Assembly: GCF_900110865.1 (NCBI RefSeq)
Contig: NZ_FOFD01000002.1
Location: 62,001-126,000, forward strand
Reading direction: 5' to 3'
Origin: Natrinema salaciae
Lineage (GTDB): Archaea > Halobacteriota > Halobacteria > Halobacteriales > Natrialbaceae
DNA length: 64,000 nucleotides
The notes beneath the pieces are model-generated. The model searched no databases. It was not told the origin of the DNA and saw only the letters and a list, made by a program, of their open reading frames with translations. How positions within the stretch are numbered: the first letter of the stretch is position 1; every line of letters begins with the position of its first letter. Shown in pieces: positions 36,661 to 45,746 of the stretch. Made by a program: the position numbers and the translations under genes.

Positions 36661-38189
36661 ACGACCCGGTGGAGTGGCCGAGACGGGATCTCCTGTCCCA
36701 TCGCGCATCGGCGACGCCGGACGCGACTGCGCTCGTCGACGCCGACGCGGGCGACGAGTGGACGTACGGGGCGTTCGACCGCCGGGTCGATGCCGTTATG
36801 GAACGGCTCGAGACCGTCGTCGCCGACTCCGATTCCGACGACCGCGTCGGCGTGCTCGTGGAGACGCGAGTCGCGTTCGCCGAAGTCTACTTCGCCGCGA
36901 TGCGTCGTGGCCTCACTATCGTTCCGCTGCCCGTCCGCGAAACGGCCGCCGAACTCGCGTCGAAGGCGAGTCGAACCGCCCTCGACGCGATCGTCTGCGA
37001 GTCGGCGACGGAGCCGCTCGCGCTCGAGATCGCCGACTGCCCGGTCGTCTCCGTCGACGAACCCGAGCACGACGAGGTGGGCTCGCTGCAGCCGGTCACC
37101 GAAGCGGACGCGATTCCGGTCCCGCTCGAGCGGGATCGGACCCACTTGCTCATGTTCACCTCGGGTACCTCGGGAGAACCGAAGATCGTTCGGCTGACGG
37201 TCGGCAATCTCGTCGCCAGCGCGACCGCCTCGGCGTTTCGACTCGGCGTCCTGCCCGAGGACCGGTGGCTCTGTTGTCTCCCGATGTACCACATGGGCGG
37301 ACTGGCCCCGATCGTCAGATCGACGCTCTACGGAACGACCGCCGTGATTCAGCGCGAGTTCGAGCCGCGGGAAACCGCCCGCGTCATCGAGGAGTACGGG
37401 ATTACCGGCGTCTCGCTCGTTCCGACGATGTGTACGCGCCTGCTCGAGACCGGCTGGACGCCGCCCGAGACGTTGCGATTCGTGCTACTGGGCGGCGCGC
37501 CGGCCTCGCGGGAGTTGATCGCGCAGTGCCGGGAGCGGGGGGTTCCAGTCCACCCGACGTACGGCATGACTGAGACGGCGTCACAGGTCGCGACGGCGCG
37601 GCCGAACGACGCGTTCTCCCATCCGGGAACGGTCGGCCAGCCGCTCGGGTGCACCGACGTCTCGATCGTCGACGAGGACGGCGAGCTCGTCGACGCGGGC
37701 GAGACCGGCGAACTCGTCGTCTCCGGGCCGACGGTGACGCCGGGGTACCTCTCGAGCGACCGAACCGAGGCGGCGTTCGGCGAGCGCGGGTTCCACACCG
37801 GCGACGTCGGCTACCGGGACGCGGACGGTCGGCTGTGGATCTCCAACCGGCTCGACGACCGCATCGTCACCGGCGGTGAAAACGTCGATCCCGGTGAGGT
37901 CATCGATGCCCTCCGTGACCACGAGGGGGTCGTCGAGGCGAGCGTCGTGGGGCTCCCCGACGGAGAGTGGGGCGAACGGGTCGCCGCTCTCGTCGTCCCC
38001 GACCCGGCGGAGACGCTCGAGCGCCGGTCGCTCCTCGCTCACTGTGACGAGCGTCTCGCCGGGTTCAAGCGACCGAAAACGATTGGCGTCGCCGACGCCC
38101 TTCCGCGGACGGCCTCCGGAACTGTCGACAGGGATGCAGTTCGGGACCGACTGCTCGAGGACGGAACGGACGTGACCGAGTCGCCCTGA
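36657..38189 (+). CDS. menE: o-Succinylbenzoate-CoA ligase MenE
   Basis: 510 residues. AMP-forming ligase: phosphate loop LMFTSGTSGEPKIVRL, YGMTETASQ (adenine motif), LWISNRLDDRIVTGGENV hinge and C-terminal catalytic Lys in PRTASGTVDRD context. It activates o-succinylbenzoate for MenB. The ATG overlaps the stop of menC. It is the last menaquinone gene here: menH and the final methyltransferase are not in this window. Confidence 0.93.
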   Translation: MNDPVEWPRRDLLSHRASATPDATALVDADAGDEWTYGAFDRRVDAVMERLETVVADSDSDDRVGVLVETRVAFAEVYFAAMRRGLTIVPLPVRETAAELASKASRTALDAIVCESATEPLALEIADCPVVSVDEPEHDEVGSLQPVTEADAIPVPLERDRTHLLMFTSGTSGEPKIVRLTVGNLVASATASAFRLGVLPEDRWLCCLPMYHMGGLAPIVRSTLYGTTAVIQREFEPRETARVIEEYGITGVSLVPTMCTRLLETGWTPPETLRFVLLGGAPASRELIAQCRERGVPVHPTYGMTETASQVATARPNDAFSHPGTVGQPLGCTDVSIVDEDGELVDAGETGELVVSGPTVTPGYLSSDRTEAAFGERGFHTGDVGYRDADGRLWISNRLDDRIVTGGENVDPGEVIDALRDHEGVVEASVVGLPDGEWGERVAALVVPDPAETLERRSLLAHCDERLAGFKRPKTIGVADALPRTASGTVDRDAVRDRLLEDGTDVTESP

Positions 38190-38266
38190 TCCCGACTGCA
38201 ACGTCACTCGCCGCCCGGACTGCCGCTGGAGCCGGAGTTAAGGCGCTGGCATTCATACCACAACTC

Positions 38267-39052
38267 GTGTGTACGCTCGCGCTCGCCTGGCAGGTTTTCG
38301 ACGACGTACCGGTCGCCGTCGCCGCGAACCGCGACGAGGCCCTCGGCCGGGAGTCGGTGCCGCCCGCGATCTACGCCGAAGAGCCGCTGGTCGTCGCGCC
38401 GCAGGACGCGGAAGCCGGCGGCACCTGGATCGGCTACAACGAGCACGGCGTCTTCGCGGGAATTACGAACAAGTGGACCGACGTCGCCCTCGCCGGCGAC
38501 CGCTCTCGCGGACTGCTCGTCGCGGACGTCCTCGAGGCGGAGTCCGCCGCGGACGCCCGAGCGATCGTCGCGGACGCGACCGCGGACGACGAGTACAGCG
38601 GCTTCTACCTCGTCGTCGCCGACGCGGCGGACGCGTTCTGCTACCGATGGGACGGCGCGCTCTCCCTGACCGAGTTCGAACCGGGCGTCCACGTCGTCGT
38701 CAACGTCGCCGTCGACGACGACACTGACGTGCCGTCAGTTCGCGCCGAGGCCGGACGGGAACAGGCGGCGAACGCTCGAGCGGTGCGGGCGGCGCTCGCG
38801 ACCGATCCGGACGAGACGGACGAGACGGCGGCCGACTGGCTCGAGCGCGCGGGGGACGTGCTCGGCGACCACGAGTACGGCGTCTGCGTTCACGGGGACG
38901 GGTTCGGTACCCGATCGTCGTCGCTCATCGCACTCGGGCCCGAGACGAGGCGGTACGCGTTCGCGCCGGGGCCGCCCTGTCGAACGAGCTACGCCGACGT
39001 GGCCGTCGCCGCCGGCATCGGTGCCGATACCGCTCTCGATAGCGAGCGCTGA
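38267..39052 (+). CDS. NRDE/TANGO2-family protein
   Basis: 261 residues from GTG, chosen because the family begins MCTLALAW with a conserved Cys at position 2 that may become the N-terminal nucleophile. The name-giving motif is VAANRDEALGR; GGTWIGYNEHGVFAGITN and NKW follow as in TANGO2 proteins. Biochemical role is uncertain (heme trafficking has been proposed for eukaryotic relatives). It is monocistronic or the tail of the menaquinone run. Confidence 0.85.
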   Translation: MCTLALAWQVFDDVPVAVAANRDEALGRESVPPAIYAEEPLVVAPQDAEAGGTWIGYNEHGVFAGITNKWTDVALAGDRSRGLLVADVLEAESAADARAIVADATADDEYSGFYLVVADAADAFCYRWDGALSLTEFEPGVHVVVNVAVDDDTDVPSVRAEAGREQAANARAVRAALATDPDETDETAADWLERAGDVLGDHEYGVCVHGDGFGTRSSSLIALGPETRRYAFAPGPPCRTSYADVAVAAGIGADTALDSER

Positions 39053-39086
39053 CGGCGCTGCCCCGGCGCTCGAGCGGGAAGGGCAC

Positions 39087-39093
39087 ATTTAAG
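39087..39093 (+). promoter_or_regulatory. TATA box
   Basis: ATTTAAG centred about 27 bases before the ATG at 39118. It predicts a transcript beginning at or within a couple of bases of that ATG, ahead of the HTH gene's own start. Confidence 0.4.
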
Positions 39094-39117
39094 CGGCTCG
39101 CTCTCTCTCGTACTGAT

Positions 39118-39168
39118 ATGGACGCACTCCTGCCTGTAGCGACGCGCACGGCGAGGTGGTCACCGTGA
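39118..39168 (+). CDS. Possible 16-residue leader peptide coupled to HTH gene
   Basis: MDALLPVATRTARWSP then stop. The TATA box places the transcript start at this ATG, and its TGA overlaps the GTG start of the regulator (GTGA). A short upstream frame coupled this way could control translation of the regulator. The alternative is that homologues have a longer N-terminus and this one is frameshifted. Confidence 0.35.
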   Translation: MDALLPVATRTARWSP

Positions 39169-39515
39169 GCGTTTCCACGGCCGAAGCCGAACTCACCGAG
39201 GACGAGCGAGCGGGTCTCGAACTCGTCCGGGAAACCGGCGGCATCCACCAGAGCGACTTCTGGAAGGAACTGGACGTCTCCTCGCGCAAGGGCAGTCGGA
39301 TCGTCGAATCGCTCGTCGAAAAGGAGCTCGTCGATCGGGAGGAGACGGTCTACGACGGACACAATACCTACTATATCGCGCCGACCGCACGCGACCTCGA
39401 TTTCACGCTCCTGATGGCCGGCGACATGCTCTCGCCGTTCATCGGCGAGGAGGAGGTCGATCCCAACAGCGATGCCTTCTCGCAGTGGATCATGAACCTC
39501 GCGTACGAGGAGTGA
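39165..39515 (+). CDS. Winged-helix transcription regulator
   Basis: 116 residues from the GTG at 39165 (GTG at 39156 is possible). GLELVRETGGIHQSDFWKEL, then SSRKGSRIVESLVEKELVDR and YDGHNTYYI form a MarR/Lrp-like winged helix. The C-terminal 40 residues (DFTLLMAGDMLSPFIGEEEV) may bind a ligand or dimerise. No partner or target is evident. Translation may depend on the short overlapping frame upstream. Confidence 0.75.
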   Translation: MSVSTAEAELTEDERAGLELVRETGGIHQSDFWKELDVSSRKGSRIVESLVEKELVDREETVYDGHNTYYIAPTARDLDFTLLMAGDMLSPFIGEEEVDPNSDAFSQWIMNLAYEE

Positions 39516-39639
39516 CACCGCTGGTCTCGAGCGAGCGTCCGACGGAGCGCGGAGCGTCTTTTTGCTGGCCGTCACCGCCGGTAGCCGTTCGACCGACTCG
39601 ACCGAACGACCCGTTCCCGAGCGGTGGCGTCCCGACGCG

Positions 39640-40053
39640 TCACTCGTAGGGATCGAACTGCTCGATGAGAACGAAGGGGTCCCGTTCGCGGTTGTAGTAG
39701 GAGACGTCTCCGTCGAGGGCCTCGATGAGCCGTCGGTGGACTTCGCGCGCAGCACGGCCCTCGTCGGGCTCGAGGTGGTGTTCGCCCCGCATGTCGGTCC
39801 AGAACCCGCCGTCGAGCCAGAGCAGCGTTTCGCTGTTGGACTGGTAGACGACCTCGCCCTGTTCGGTCAGTCCATCTATCGCGAGCTGGCGGCCCGAAAG
39901 CTGTGCACGAGCGAGGACCGCGATGAGCTGGCGACGCGACACGGGCGCGTGAAGTGCGACGTTGTCGATCGTGTCGCCGAAATACGCCTCGACGAGGTCG
40001 CACGCTCTCGAGAACTCGTCGAATTCGACTTCCTGGTTCTGTGCGATCTTCAT
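39640..40053 (-). CDS. Conserved hypothetical protein
   Basis: 137 residues from MKIAQNQEVEF, with a GGGAG ribosome-binding-like sequence eight bases before the ATG and a TTTTTGTATAC box further upstream; a Met 18 codons earlier lies too close to that box. Mixed alpha/beta, with YFGDTIDNVALHAPVSRRQL and SNSETLLWLDGGFWTDMRGE. I recognise no family. It follows gatA on the same strand after 93 bases but seems to have its own promoter. Confidence 0.65.
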   Translation of the reverse strand: MKIAQNQEVEFDEFSRACDLVEAYFGDTIDNVALHAPVSRRQLIAVLARAQLSGRQLAIDGLTEQGEVVYQSNSETLLWLDGGFWTDMRGEHHLEPDEGRAAREVHRRLIEALDGDVSYYNRERDPFVLIEQFDPYE

Positions 40054-40146
40054 GAGAGTCTCCCTGACGGATCTATCAGTGTAGATAGTGTTGACAGACG
40101 TATACAAAAAGGTATCCGTTGGCGAACCGACGGGTGGCAGGTCCGC

Positions 40147-41424
40147 TCAGGCGAGCGCGCTCGCGGCGCGAATCAGCCGCTCCTCGCCGAACGCCGGGCC
40201 GACGAGCTGGAGGCCGACGGGCAGGCCGTCGGTTTCGCCCGCCGGGACCGAGATCGCGGGGAGGTCCGCGAGGTTGACCGGAACCGTGTTCGCGTCGGCG
40301 AGATACAGCTGGAGTGGGTCGTCCAGACGCTCCCCGAGTTCGAACGGCGGAACCGGCATCGTCGGCGACGCGAGCACGTCGGCCGCCGACAGCGCCTCGT
40401 CGAAGTCCTGCTTGACCCACGCGCGAGCGTCCTGTGCCTTCTTGTAATACTTGTCGTGGTAGCCGGCCGAGAGCGCGTAGGTCCCGAGCAGGATCCGACG
40501 CTTGACCTCGTCGCCGAAGCCCTCCTCGCGGGCCTTCGCGAAGGTCTCGTTCCAGTTACCGTCGTAGCCGCCCGAGTGACCGTAGCGGACGCCGTCGAAC
40601 CGCGCGAGGTTCGACGAGGCTTCCGACATCGCGATCACGTAGTAGGCCTCGACGGCGTGTTTGACGGAGGGCAGGGAGACCTCGTGGTACTCGGCGCCGC
40701 GATCCTCGAGATCACCCAGCGCGTCCCAGAACGTCTCGACGACGCCCTCGTCGGCCCCGTCGAGGAGCTCCGTGGGAACGCCGATCGAGAGCCCGTCGAC
40801 GTCGCCGGTCGCGGCGTCGGCGTAGCTCGAGTCGTCACCGGCGCGTGGCGGCTCGCGCGTCGTCGCGTCGCGCTCGTCGCTGCCGGCGATCACGTCGAGC
40901 AGCCGTGCGGCGTCTTCGACCGTCTCGCCGAAGGGGCCGATCTGCTCTAAGCTGTTCCCGTAGGAGACCAGACCGTACCGCGAGACCAGGCCGTACGTGG
41001 GCTTGATGCCGACGACGCCACAGAAGGCAGCGGGGCAGCGGACCGAGCCGCCGGTGTCCGAACCGAGCGCGAGGTCGGCCTCGCCGGCGGCGACCGCGGC
41101 CGCGGACCCCCCCGAGGAGCCGCCGGGGACGTGACCCGGCGCGGCGGGATTGTCCGTCTCGCCGAAGTAGGAGGTCTCGGTGGTGGTCCCCATCCCGAAC
41201 TCGTCCATGTTCGCCTTGCCGACGATGGTCGCGCCGGCCGCCGTCAGGCGCTCGACGACCGTCGCGTCGTAGGGCGGGACGTAGTCCTCGAGCATTCTCG
41301 AGCCGCAGGTCGTTCGGACGCCCGCCGTCGAGATGTTGTCCTTGACGGCGACGGTCGTGCCGGCCAGTGGCCCCTCCTCGGCACCCTCGATCCGCTCCTC
41401 GGTGATGAAAATGGTGTCCGACAT
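40147..41424 (-). CDS. gatA: Glu-tRNA(Gln)/Asp-tRNA(Asn) amidotransferase subunit A
   Basis: 425 residues, amidase signature. Catalytic Lys in TVAVKDNIST, cis-Ser in GGSSGGSAAAVAAGEADLAL and nucleophilic Ser in GSDTGGSVRCPAAFCG. It supplies ammonia to mischarged tRNA, making Gln-tRNA(Gln) or Asn-tRNA(Asn). The start MSDTIFITEER is two bases after gatC. Length is slightly short (usually about 480), mostly because the N-terminus is compact. Confidence 0.94.
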   Translation of the reverse strand: MSDTIFITEERIEGAEEGPLAGTTVAVKDNISTAGVRTTCGSRMLEDYVPPYDATVVERLTAAGATIVGKANMDEFGMGTTTETSYFGETDNPAAPGHVPGGSSGGSAAAVAAGEADLALGSDTGGSVRCPAAFCGVVGIKPTYGLVSRYGLVSYGNSLEQIGPFGETVEDAARLLDVIAGSDERDATTREPPRAGDDSSYADAATGDVDGLSIGVPTELLDGADEGVVETFWDALGDLEDRGAEYHEVSLPSVKHAVEAYYVIAMSEASSNLARFDGVRYGHSGGYDGNWNETFAKAREEGFGDEVKRRILLGTYALSAGYHDKYYKKAQDARAWVKQDFDEALSAADVLASPTMPVPPFELGERLDDPLQLYLADANTVPVNLADLPAISVPAGETDGLPVGLQLVGPAFGEERLIRAASALA

Positions 41425-41426
41425 GA

Positions 41427-41705
41427 TCACGAGACGTTCGGCCCTTTGAAGTAGCCGTCCTCGGTTTCCGGCGCGTTCCGCAGCGCCGCCTCGGTGTCGA
41501 GCGAGGCGCGCTCCTCGTCCGGTCGCATCACGTTCGCGAGGTCGGCGTCCCGATCGACTTCCGGCACCTCGTCTAACGTCTCGAAGTACTCGAGGATGTC
41601 CGCGAACTGCCCGGTGAACCGGTCGACCTCGTCGTCGTCGAGGTCGATGCGAGCCAGCTCCGCGACGTGACGGACCTCCTCGGGACTGACGGCGTCGTCG
41701 CTCAT
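41427..41705 (-). CDS. gatC: Amidotransferase subunit C
   Basis: 92 residues. VSPEEVRHVAELARIDLDDD and FADILEYFETLDEVPEVD are typical GatC sequence, ending ETEDGYFKGPNVS. GatC stabilises the GatA-GatB complex. The gene precedes gatA by two bases and diverges from tfb. Confidence 0.93.
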   Translation of the reverse strand: MSDDAVSPEEVRHVAELARIDLDDDEVDRFTGQFADILEYFETLDEVPEVDRDADLANVMRPDEERASLDTEAALRNAPETEDGYFKGPNVS

Positions 41706-41842
41706 ACGTGTCCGCACCGGCCTCCGGAGAGTAAGCGTTTCGATACCGTCGGCAGACCCACGATCGCACTCCCGCGTCGTCGACGTCTCCGCCCCGCCGC
41801 GCTCCCGTAATCCCAACAGTTAAGTGACAGTAATATAGTACT

Positions 41843-42880
41843 ATGAGTCGAGAGAGCGTTTTCCAGCGACTGGTCCCCGATACGCTGACAATGACTGAGA
41901 CTCCCACTCGAACGCAGACCGACGAGCGACACCAGACCGAGCCGAAAACCGACCCCGAAACGCCGACCGAAACGACCCGCGAGCGAGAGCAGTGTCCGGA
42001 GTGTGACGGTCGGCTGGTCGCAGACGACGAACACGCGGAGACGGTCTGTGTCGACTGCGGCTTGGTCGTCGAGGAAGCCGAGATCGACCGCGGCCCCGAA
42101 TGGCGCGCGTTCGACGCCGCCGAGAAAGACGAGAAGTCCCGCGTCGGTGCGCCGACGACGAACATGATGCACGACCAGGGGCTGTCGACGACCATCGGCT
42201 GGCAGGACAAGGACGCCTACGGGAACTCGCTGGGGTCGCGCCAGCGCCAGAAGATGCAGCGCCTGCGCACCTGGAACGAGCGCTTCCGGACCCGCAATTC
42301 CAGGGAACGCAACCTGAAACAGGCGCTGGGCGAGATCGACCGGATGGCCTCCGCGCTGGGGCTCCCCGAAAACGTCCGCGAGACCGCCAGCGTCATCTAC
42401 CGCCGGGCACTCGAGGACGACCTCCTGCCGGGCCGCTCGATCGAAGGCGTCGCGACCGCGTCGCTGTACGCCGCCGCCCGTCAGGCCGGCACGCCGCGCA
42501 GCCTCGACGAAATCTCGGCCATCTCCCGCGTCGAGAAAAACGAGATCGCCCGCACCTACCGCTACGTGGTCCGCGAACTCGGCCTCGAGATGGAGCCGGC
42601 CGATCCGGTGAGCTACGTGCCGCGGTTCGCGAGCGACCTCGAGCTCTCCGACGAGACCGAACTGCGGGCGCGGGATCTGCTGGCGACGGCGAAAGCGGAG
42701 GGCATCCACAGCGGCAAGTCGCCGGTCGGCCTCGCGGCCGCCGCGGTCTACGCCGCCGCGCTCCTGACCAACGAACAGGTCACCCAGAACGACGTCAGCG
42801 ACGTCGCCAGTATCTCCGAAGTCACCATCCGGAACCGGTACCACGAACTCCTCGAGGCCGAGGACGGAGCAACGAGCTGA
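41843..42880 (+). CDS. tfb: Transcription initiation factor IIB (TFB)
   Basis: 345 residues. Zinc ribbon CPECDGRLVADDEHAETVCV plus DCG, B-reader region (GAPTTNMMHDQGLSTTIGWQ), then two cyclin folds ending DVASISEVTIRNRYHEL. A TTAAGT box about 24 bases before the ATG supports the first Met; a Met 16 codons in is the alternative and would remove an unconserved N-terminus. Haloarchaea carry several TFB paralogues; which one this is cannot be told here. Confidence 0.92.
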   Translation: MSRESVFQRLVPDTLTMTETPTRTQTDERHQTEPKTDPETPTETTREREQCPECDGRLVADDEHAETVCVDCGLVVEEAEIDRGPEWRAFDAAEKDEKSRVGAPTTNMMHDQGLSTTIGWQDKDAYGNSLGSRQRQKMQRLRTWNERFRTRNSRERNLKQALGEIDRMASALGLPENVRETASVIYRRALEDDLLPGRSIEGVATASLYAAARQAGTPRSLDEISAISRVEKNEIARTYRYVVRELGLEMEPADPVSYVPRFASDLELSDETELRARDLLATAKAEGIHSGKSPVGLAAAAVYAAALLTNEQVTQNDVSDVASISEVTIRNRYHELLEAEDGATS

Positions 42881-43017
42881 GCGCCCGCGAACCGCGTCCC
42901 GGCTCGGCCGTTCAATACGAAATTACCTCTCCTAATCACTTACTACCGGATCGATCGCTGCAGCACAACGGTCGCAATCGGTTCATACTCAAGGCCGTTT
43001 CCGTCGACCCCGGTCGT

Positions 43018-43143
43018 ATGCACTGCGATAACTGTGACGCCGACGAGGTCGCGTACACGTTGACGACCCACGTCGAACCCGACGGAACGGACCACGTCGA
43101 GCTTCACTTCTGCTCGACCGACTGTCTCCGCGTCTGGACGTGA
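43018..43143 (+). CDS. 41-residue zinc-finger protein (DUF7576-like)
   Basis: MHCDNCDADEVAYTLTTHVE at the start and LHFCSTDCLRVWT at the end give four Cys in CxxC and CxxxC pairs, enough for one zinc. The Met at 43018 begins immediately before the first Cys pair. Downstream of tfb by 137 bases. Small zinc-finger proteins of this kind are common in haloarchaea; function unknown. Confidence 0.65.
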   Translation: MHCDNCDADEVAYTLTTHVEPDGTDHVELHFCSTDCLRVWT

Positions 43144-43328
43144 CGGAGCGGGGCCGTCCGAGACGGACCAATCGATCGACGAGTCGCGAGCGGGGTACTC
43201 GGCAGTTCATGTCGTCCGCGAGCGGACCGCTGGCTCTGCTCGAGCGACATCGATTTGCGAACGCCGAACAGTACGGGCCGCGAACGACCTCGAGCGGAAA
43301 AAGCGAATTATCAGTTGGTCGATCCCGC

Positions 43329-44417
43329 TCACGGATCTTCGTCGTAGACGTCTCGGGTCGGTTCGCCTTCGACGTTGACGACGGCCAGTGCGCCCCGACG
43401 GGTCGCACGCGTCAGTGCGTGGTCGACGATCTTGACCGGGCCAGGGACCGGGAACTCCATCTCGGCGGCGGTGGTCGTCCCGGGCGCGACGGGCGCGGTT
43501 TCGATGTTCTGGTCGGGCTCGCTCAGGAGGTCGCCGTCGCGGTAGTAGCGGCTCCAGACGTTCCCGATTGGGTGGAGCGAGCTCAGCAGGTTCGGCCCGC
43601 CGTTGGCGAAGTACACTCGGGCGGTCTCGCCGGTTTCCGCTTCCATCGGCCCGACGCCGTTACCGGTGAAGCCGTAGGCCTGGCCGTTGAACACGACGTA
43701 CGTGGGCTCTTCGGCCATCATGGCGTCGAAGTCGAAGCTGTGGTGGCCCTCCTCGCCGACGTCGCCGTCGGTGTAGATCTCGTGTTGGCCGAGATAGTAC
43801 TCGTTGTCGACCTCGGGGAGGCCGTCTTCGGGCTCGACGAGGATCGAGCCGAACATGCCGCTGCTGATGTGCTGGTCCATGTTCGGGATCGCACAGTGAT
43901 AGATGAACACCCCCGCGTAGTCGGCGGTGAAGCTGATCTCCGCTGGATCGTCGCCAGGCCCGATCGTCGTCGCGTCGGCGCCGCCGCCGGGGCCGTAGAC
44001 CGCGTGGAAGTCCATGTTGTGCGCGGCCACGTTCAGATCATCCGGGACCTCGAACGTGAGGTTGACGCGGTCGCCGCGGCGGACCCGAATCATCGGCCCC
44101 GGCACCTGTCCCTCGAAGGTCATGTACTCGAACGTGACGCCCGGCTCGATCTCGGCGGTCAGCCGCTCGGTCCGCACCGTCACGTCGTGTTCGCGTGGCT
44201 CGTCCCAGTCGACCGGCGCTGGGATATCGGTCGGATCCCGCGCGATCCGGTCGACGTCGACGGCCTTCGCCGCCGGCAGTCCTTCCTCATCCGCCGTCTC
44301 GTCGGTTTTACCGCTGTTCTCCTGCGTGTCGCCCTCGAGACAGCCGGCCACCGCCAGCGCGCCGGTCGCCCCGATCGCCTGTATTACCTGCCGTCGGTTG
44401 AGATTGGATTGGGTCAT
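43329..44417 (-). CDS. nirK: Copper-containing nitrite reductase NirK
   Basis: 362 residues. Tat lipoprotein signal NRRQVIQAIGATGALAVAGC. Two cupredoxin domains with type 1 copper ligands in VAAHNMDFHAV, FIYHCAIPNMDQHISSGMFG (His, Cys, His, Met) and type 2 ligands in NMDFHAV, YHC and the C-terminal VDHALT; catalytic Asp in NMDFH and His in SSLHPIG. It reduces nitrite to NO at the outer face of the membrane. It is the nearest denitrification gene to the heme-copper cluster. Confidence 0.93.
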   Translation of the reverse strand: MTQSNLNRRQVIQAIGATGALAVAGCLEGDTQENSGKTDETADEEGLPAAKAVDVDRIARDPTDIPAPVDWDEPREHDVTVRTERLTAEIEPGVTFEYMTFEGQVPGPMIRVRRGDRVNLTFEVPDDLNVAAHNMDFHAVYGPGGGADATTIGPGDDPAEISFTADYAGVFIYHCAIPNMDQHISSGMFGSILVEPEDGLPEVDNEYYLGQHEIYTDGDVGEEGHHSFDFDAMMAEEPTYVVFNGQAYGFTGNGVGPMEAETGETARVYFANGGPNLLSSLHPIGNVWSRYYRDGDLLSEPDQNIETAPVAPGTTTAAEMEFPVPGPVKIVDHALTRATRRGALAVVNVEGEPTRDVYDEDP

Positions 44418-44649
44418 CGTCCTATCTGAAGATAGTAGTGAACATATGATCAAGTATGGAGACGGTTCTCGGAGGATAGTAATCGAATCGGCCGATCCCG
44501 CTATACCGTGGGCAGTTAAGTACCCTCCCCCGGCCATCGTGATTGGTGCGGGTTCTGAGTCCCGTTGCCCGCTCGTCGCCGATCGTCGCTCGGCCTCCTG
44601 CAGGTGATCGTCCACAACCGGTATTGCGTCTCGCGGTCCAGTCCGAGAC

Positions 44650-45567
44650 ATGAGACCGAATCCACGAGCGACGGCCGCTGGTTCCGGGGTCGAGGTCGCC
44701 GTTCCGTCGGTCGAATTGGATTCACATCGACGAACCGTCAACGGGGTCGCGTTGCACGTCGTCGCCGCCGGCGATGAAGCGGACCCGCTGATCGTCCTGC
44801 TGCATGGGTTTCCCGAGTTCTGGTACGCCTGGCGGGCACAGATTCCGACGCTCGTCGAGGCCGGGTACCGCGTACTGGTCCCCGACCTGCGCGGATACAA
44901 CCTGAGCGAGAAACCCGACGGAGTGAGATCGTACCGGGTTCGCGAATCTTCTCGAGACGTCGTCGATCTGATCGCGACGGAGAACCGTGACGTCGCACAC
45001 GTCGTCGGGCACGACTGGGGTGGCATGGTCGCCTGGGACCTCGGGCTCCGACACCCGGAGACGGTCGACCGGCTCGCCGTCGTCAACGCTCCGCACCCGA
45101 CCGCCTATCTACAGCAGCTCGCCGCAAACCCCGAGCAACTGTTCCGGAGCCTGTACGCCGTCTTCTTTCAGCTTCCGTGGCTGCCCGAGCACGTCTGTCG
45201 ATACGGCGACTACCGCATCCTCGAGCGAGGGCTTCGCAAAACGGCTGCACCGGGAACGTTTAGCGGAGACGACTTGGCTCGCTATCGTCGGGCCTGGGGT
45301 CGAGACGGGGCGCTCACCGGAATGCTCAACTGGTACCGTGCGGCGGCACGGTATCCGCCGATTCCGAGAACCGAACGGGTCGAGGTACCGACGCTGATCG
45401 TTTGGGGAGAAAACGACAACGCACTCGTCCCCCAGCTGGCCGTCGACAGTGCGGACTGTTGTGACGAGAGTCGACTCGAACTACTGCCGGAGACGAGCCA
45501 CTGGGTGCCACACGAAGCACCGGCGCGGTTGACGTCGTTGCTCCTCGAGCACGTCGATCGTGAGTAA
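44650..45567 (+). CDS. Alpha/beta-hydrolase, epoxide-hydrolase/dehalogenase-like
   Basis: 305 residues. LLHGFPEFWYAWRAQIP (HGxP oxyanion motif), nucleophilic Asp in VVGHDWGGMVAWD, and catalytic His in SHWVPHEAP. An Asp nucleophile marks the epoxide hydrolase/haloalkane dehalogenase branch rather than esterases; the cap-domain Tyr residues cannot be assigned by eye. It lies between nirK and the Cu ATPase, divergent from nirK, without clear functional connection. Confidence 0.8.
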   Translation: MRPNPRATAAGSGVEVAVPSVELDSHRRTVNGVALHVVAAGDEADPLIVLLHGFPEFWYAWRAQIPTLVEAGYRVLVPDLRGYNLSEKPDGVRSYRVRESSRDVVDLIATENRDVAHVVGHDWGGMVAWDLGLRHPETVDRLAVVNAPHPTAYLQQLAANPEQLFRSLYAVFFQLPWLPEHVCRYGDYRILERGLRKTAAPGTFSGDDLARYRRAWGRDGALTGMLNWYRAAARYPPIPRTERVEVPTLIVWGENDNALVPQLAVDSADCCDESRLELLPETSHWVPHEAPARLTSLLLEHVDRE

Positions 45568-45692
45568 CGGAGTCGTATCCGTCGTCGGGTCGAGACTCGG
45601 CTTGCCGTTCGTGAGCCACAGTGATCGCTGCCCGTCGCTGGCGATCTGATCGTCGGTGAATCCGGAGCAAGTCCGGCGACCGAATAGGACCC

Positions 45693-45704
45693 CGAACGGG
45701 TTCG
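45693..45704. promoter_or_regulatory. CGAACGGGTTCG operator-like site
   Basis: Perfect CGAAC-N2-GTTCG inverted repeat, 42 bases before the Cu ATPase start codon, the same spacing as at three DUF2249 genes and the HTH regulator. The repeat extends to CCCCGAAC/GTTCGGGG. The TATA region between site and ATG is weak, as expected for an activator-dependent promoter. Confidence 0.6.
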
Positions 45705-45746
45705 GGGGTACGGCTACCCGCCGCGTGGACGACTATCGATCGTGGA

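Noticed and set aside
44439-44452. TGAACATATGATCA near nirK as a further copy of the island's regulatory motif
   Set aside because: Only one half-site fits and it lies about 22 bases from the nirK start, inside the expected TATA position; spacing differs from the consistent sites.
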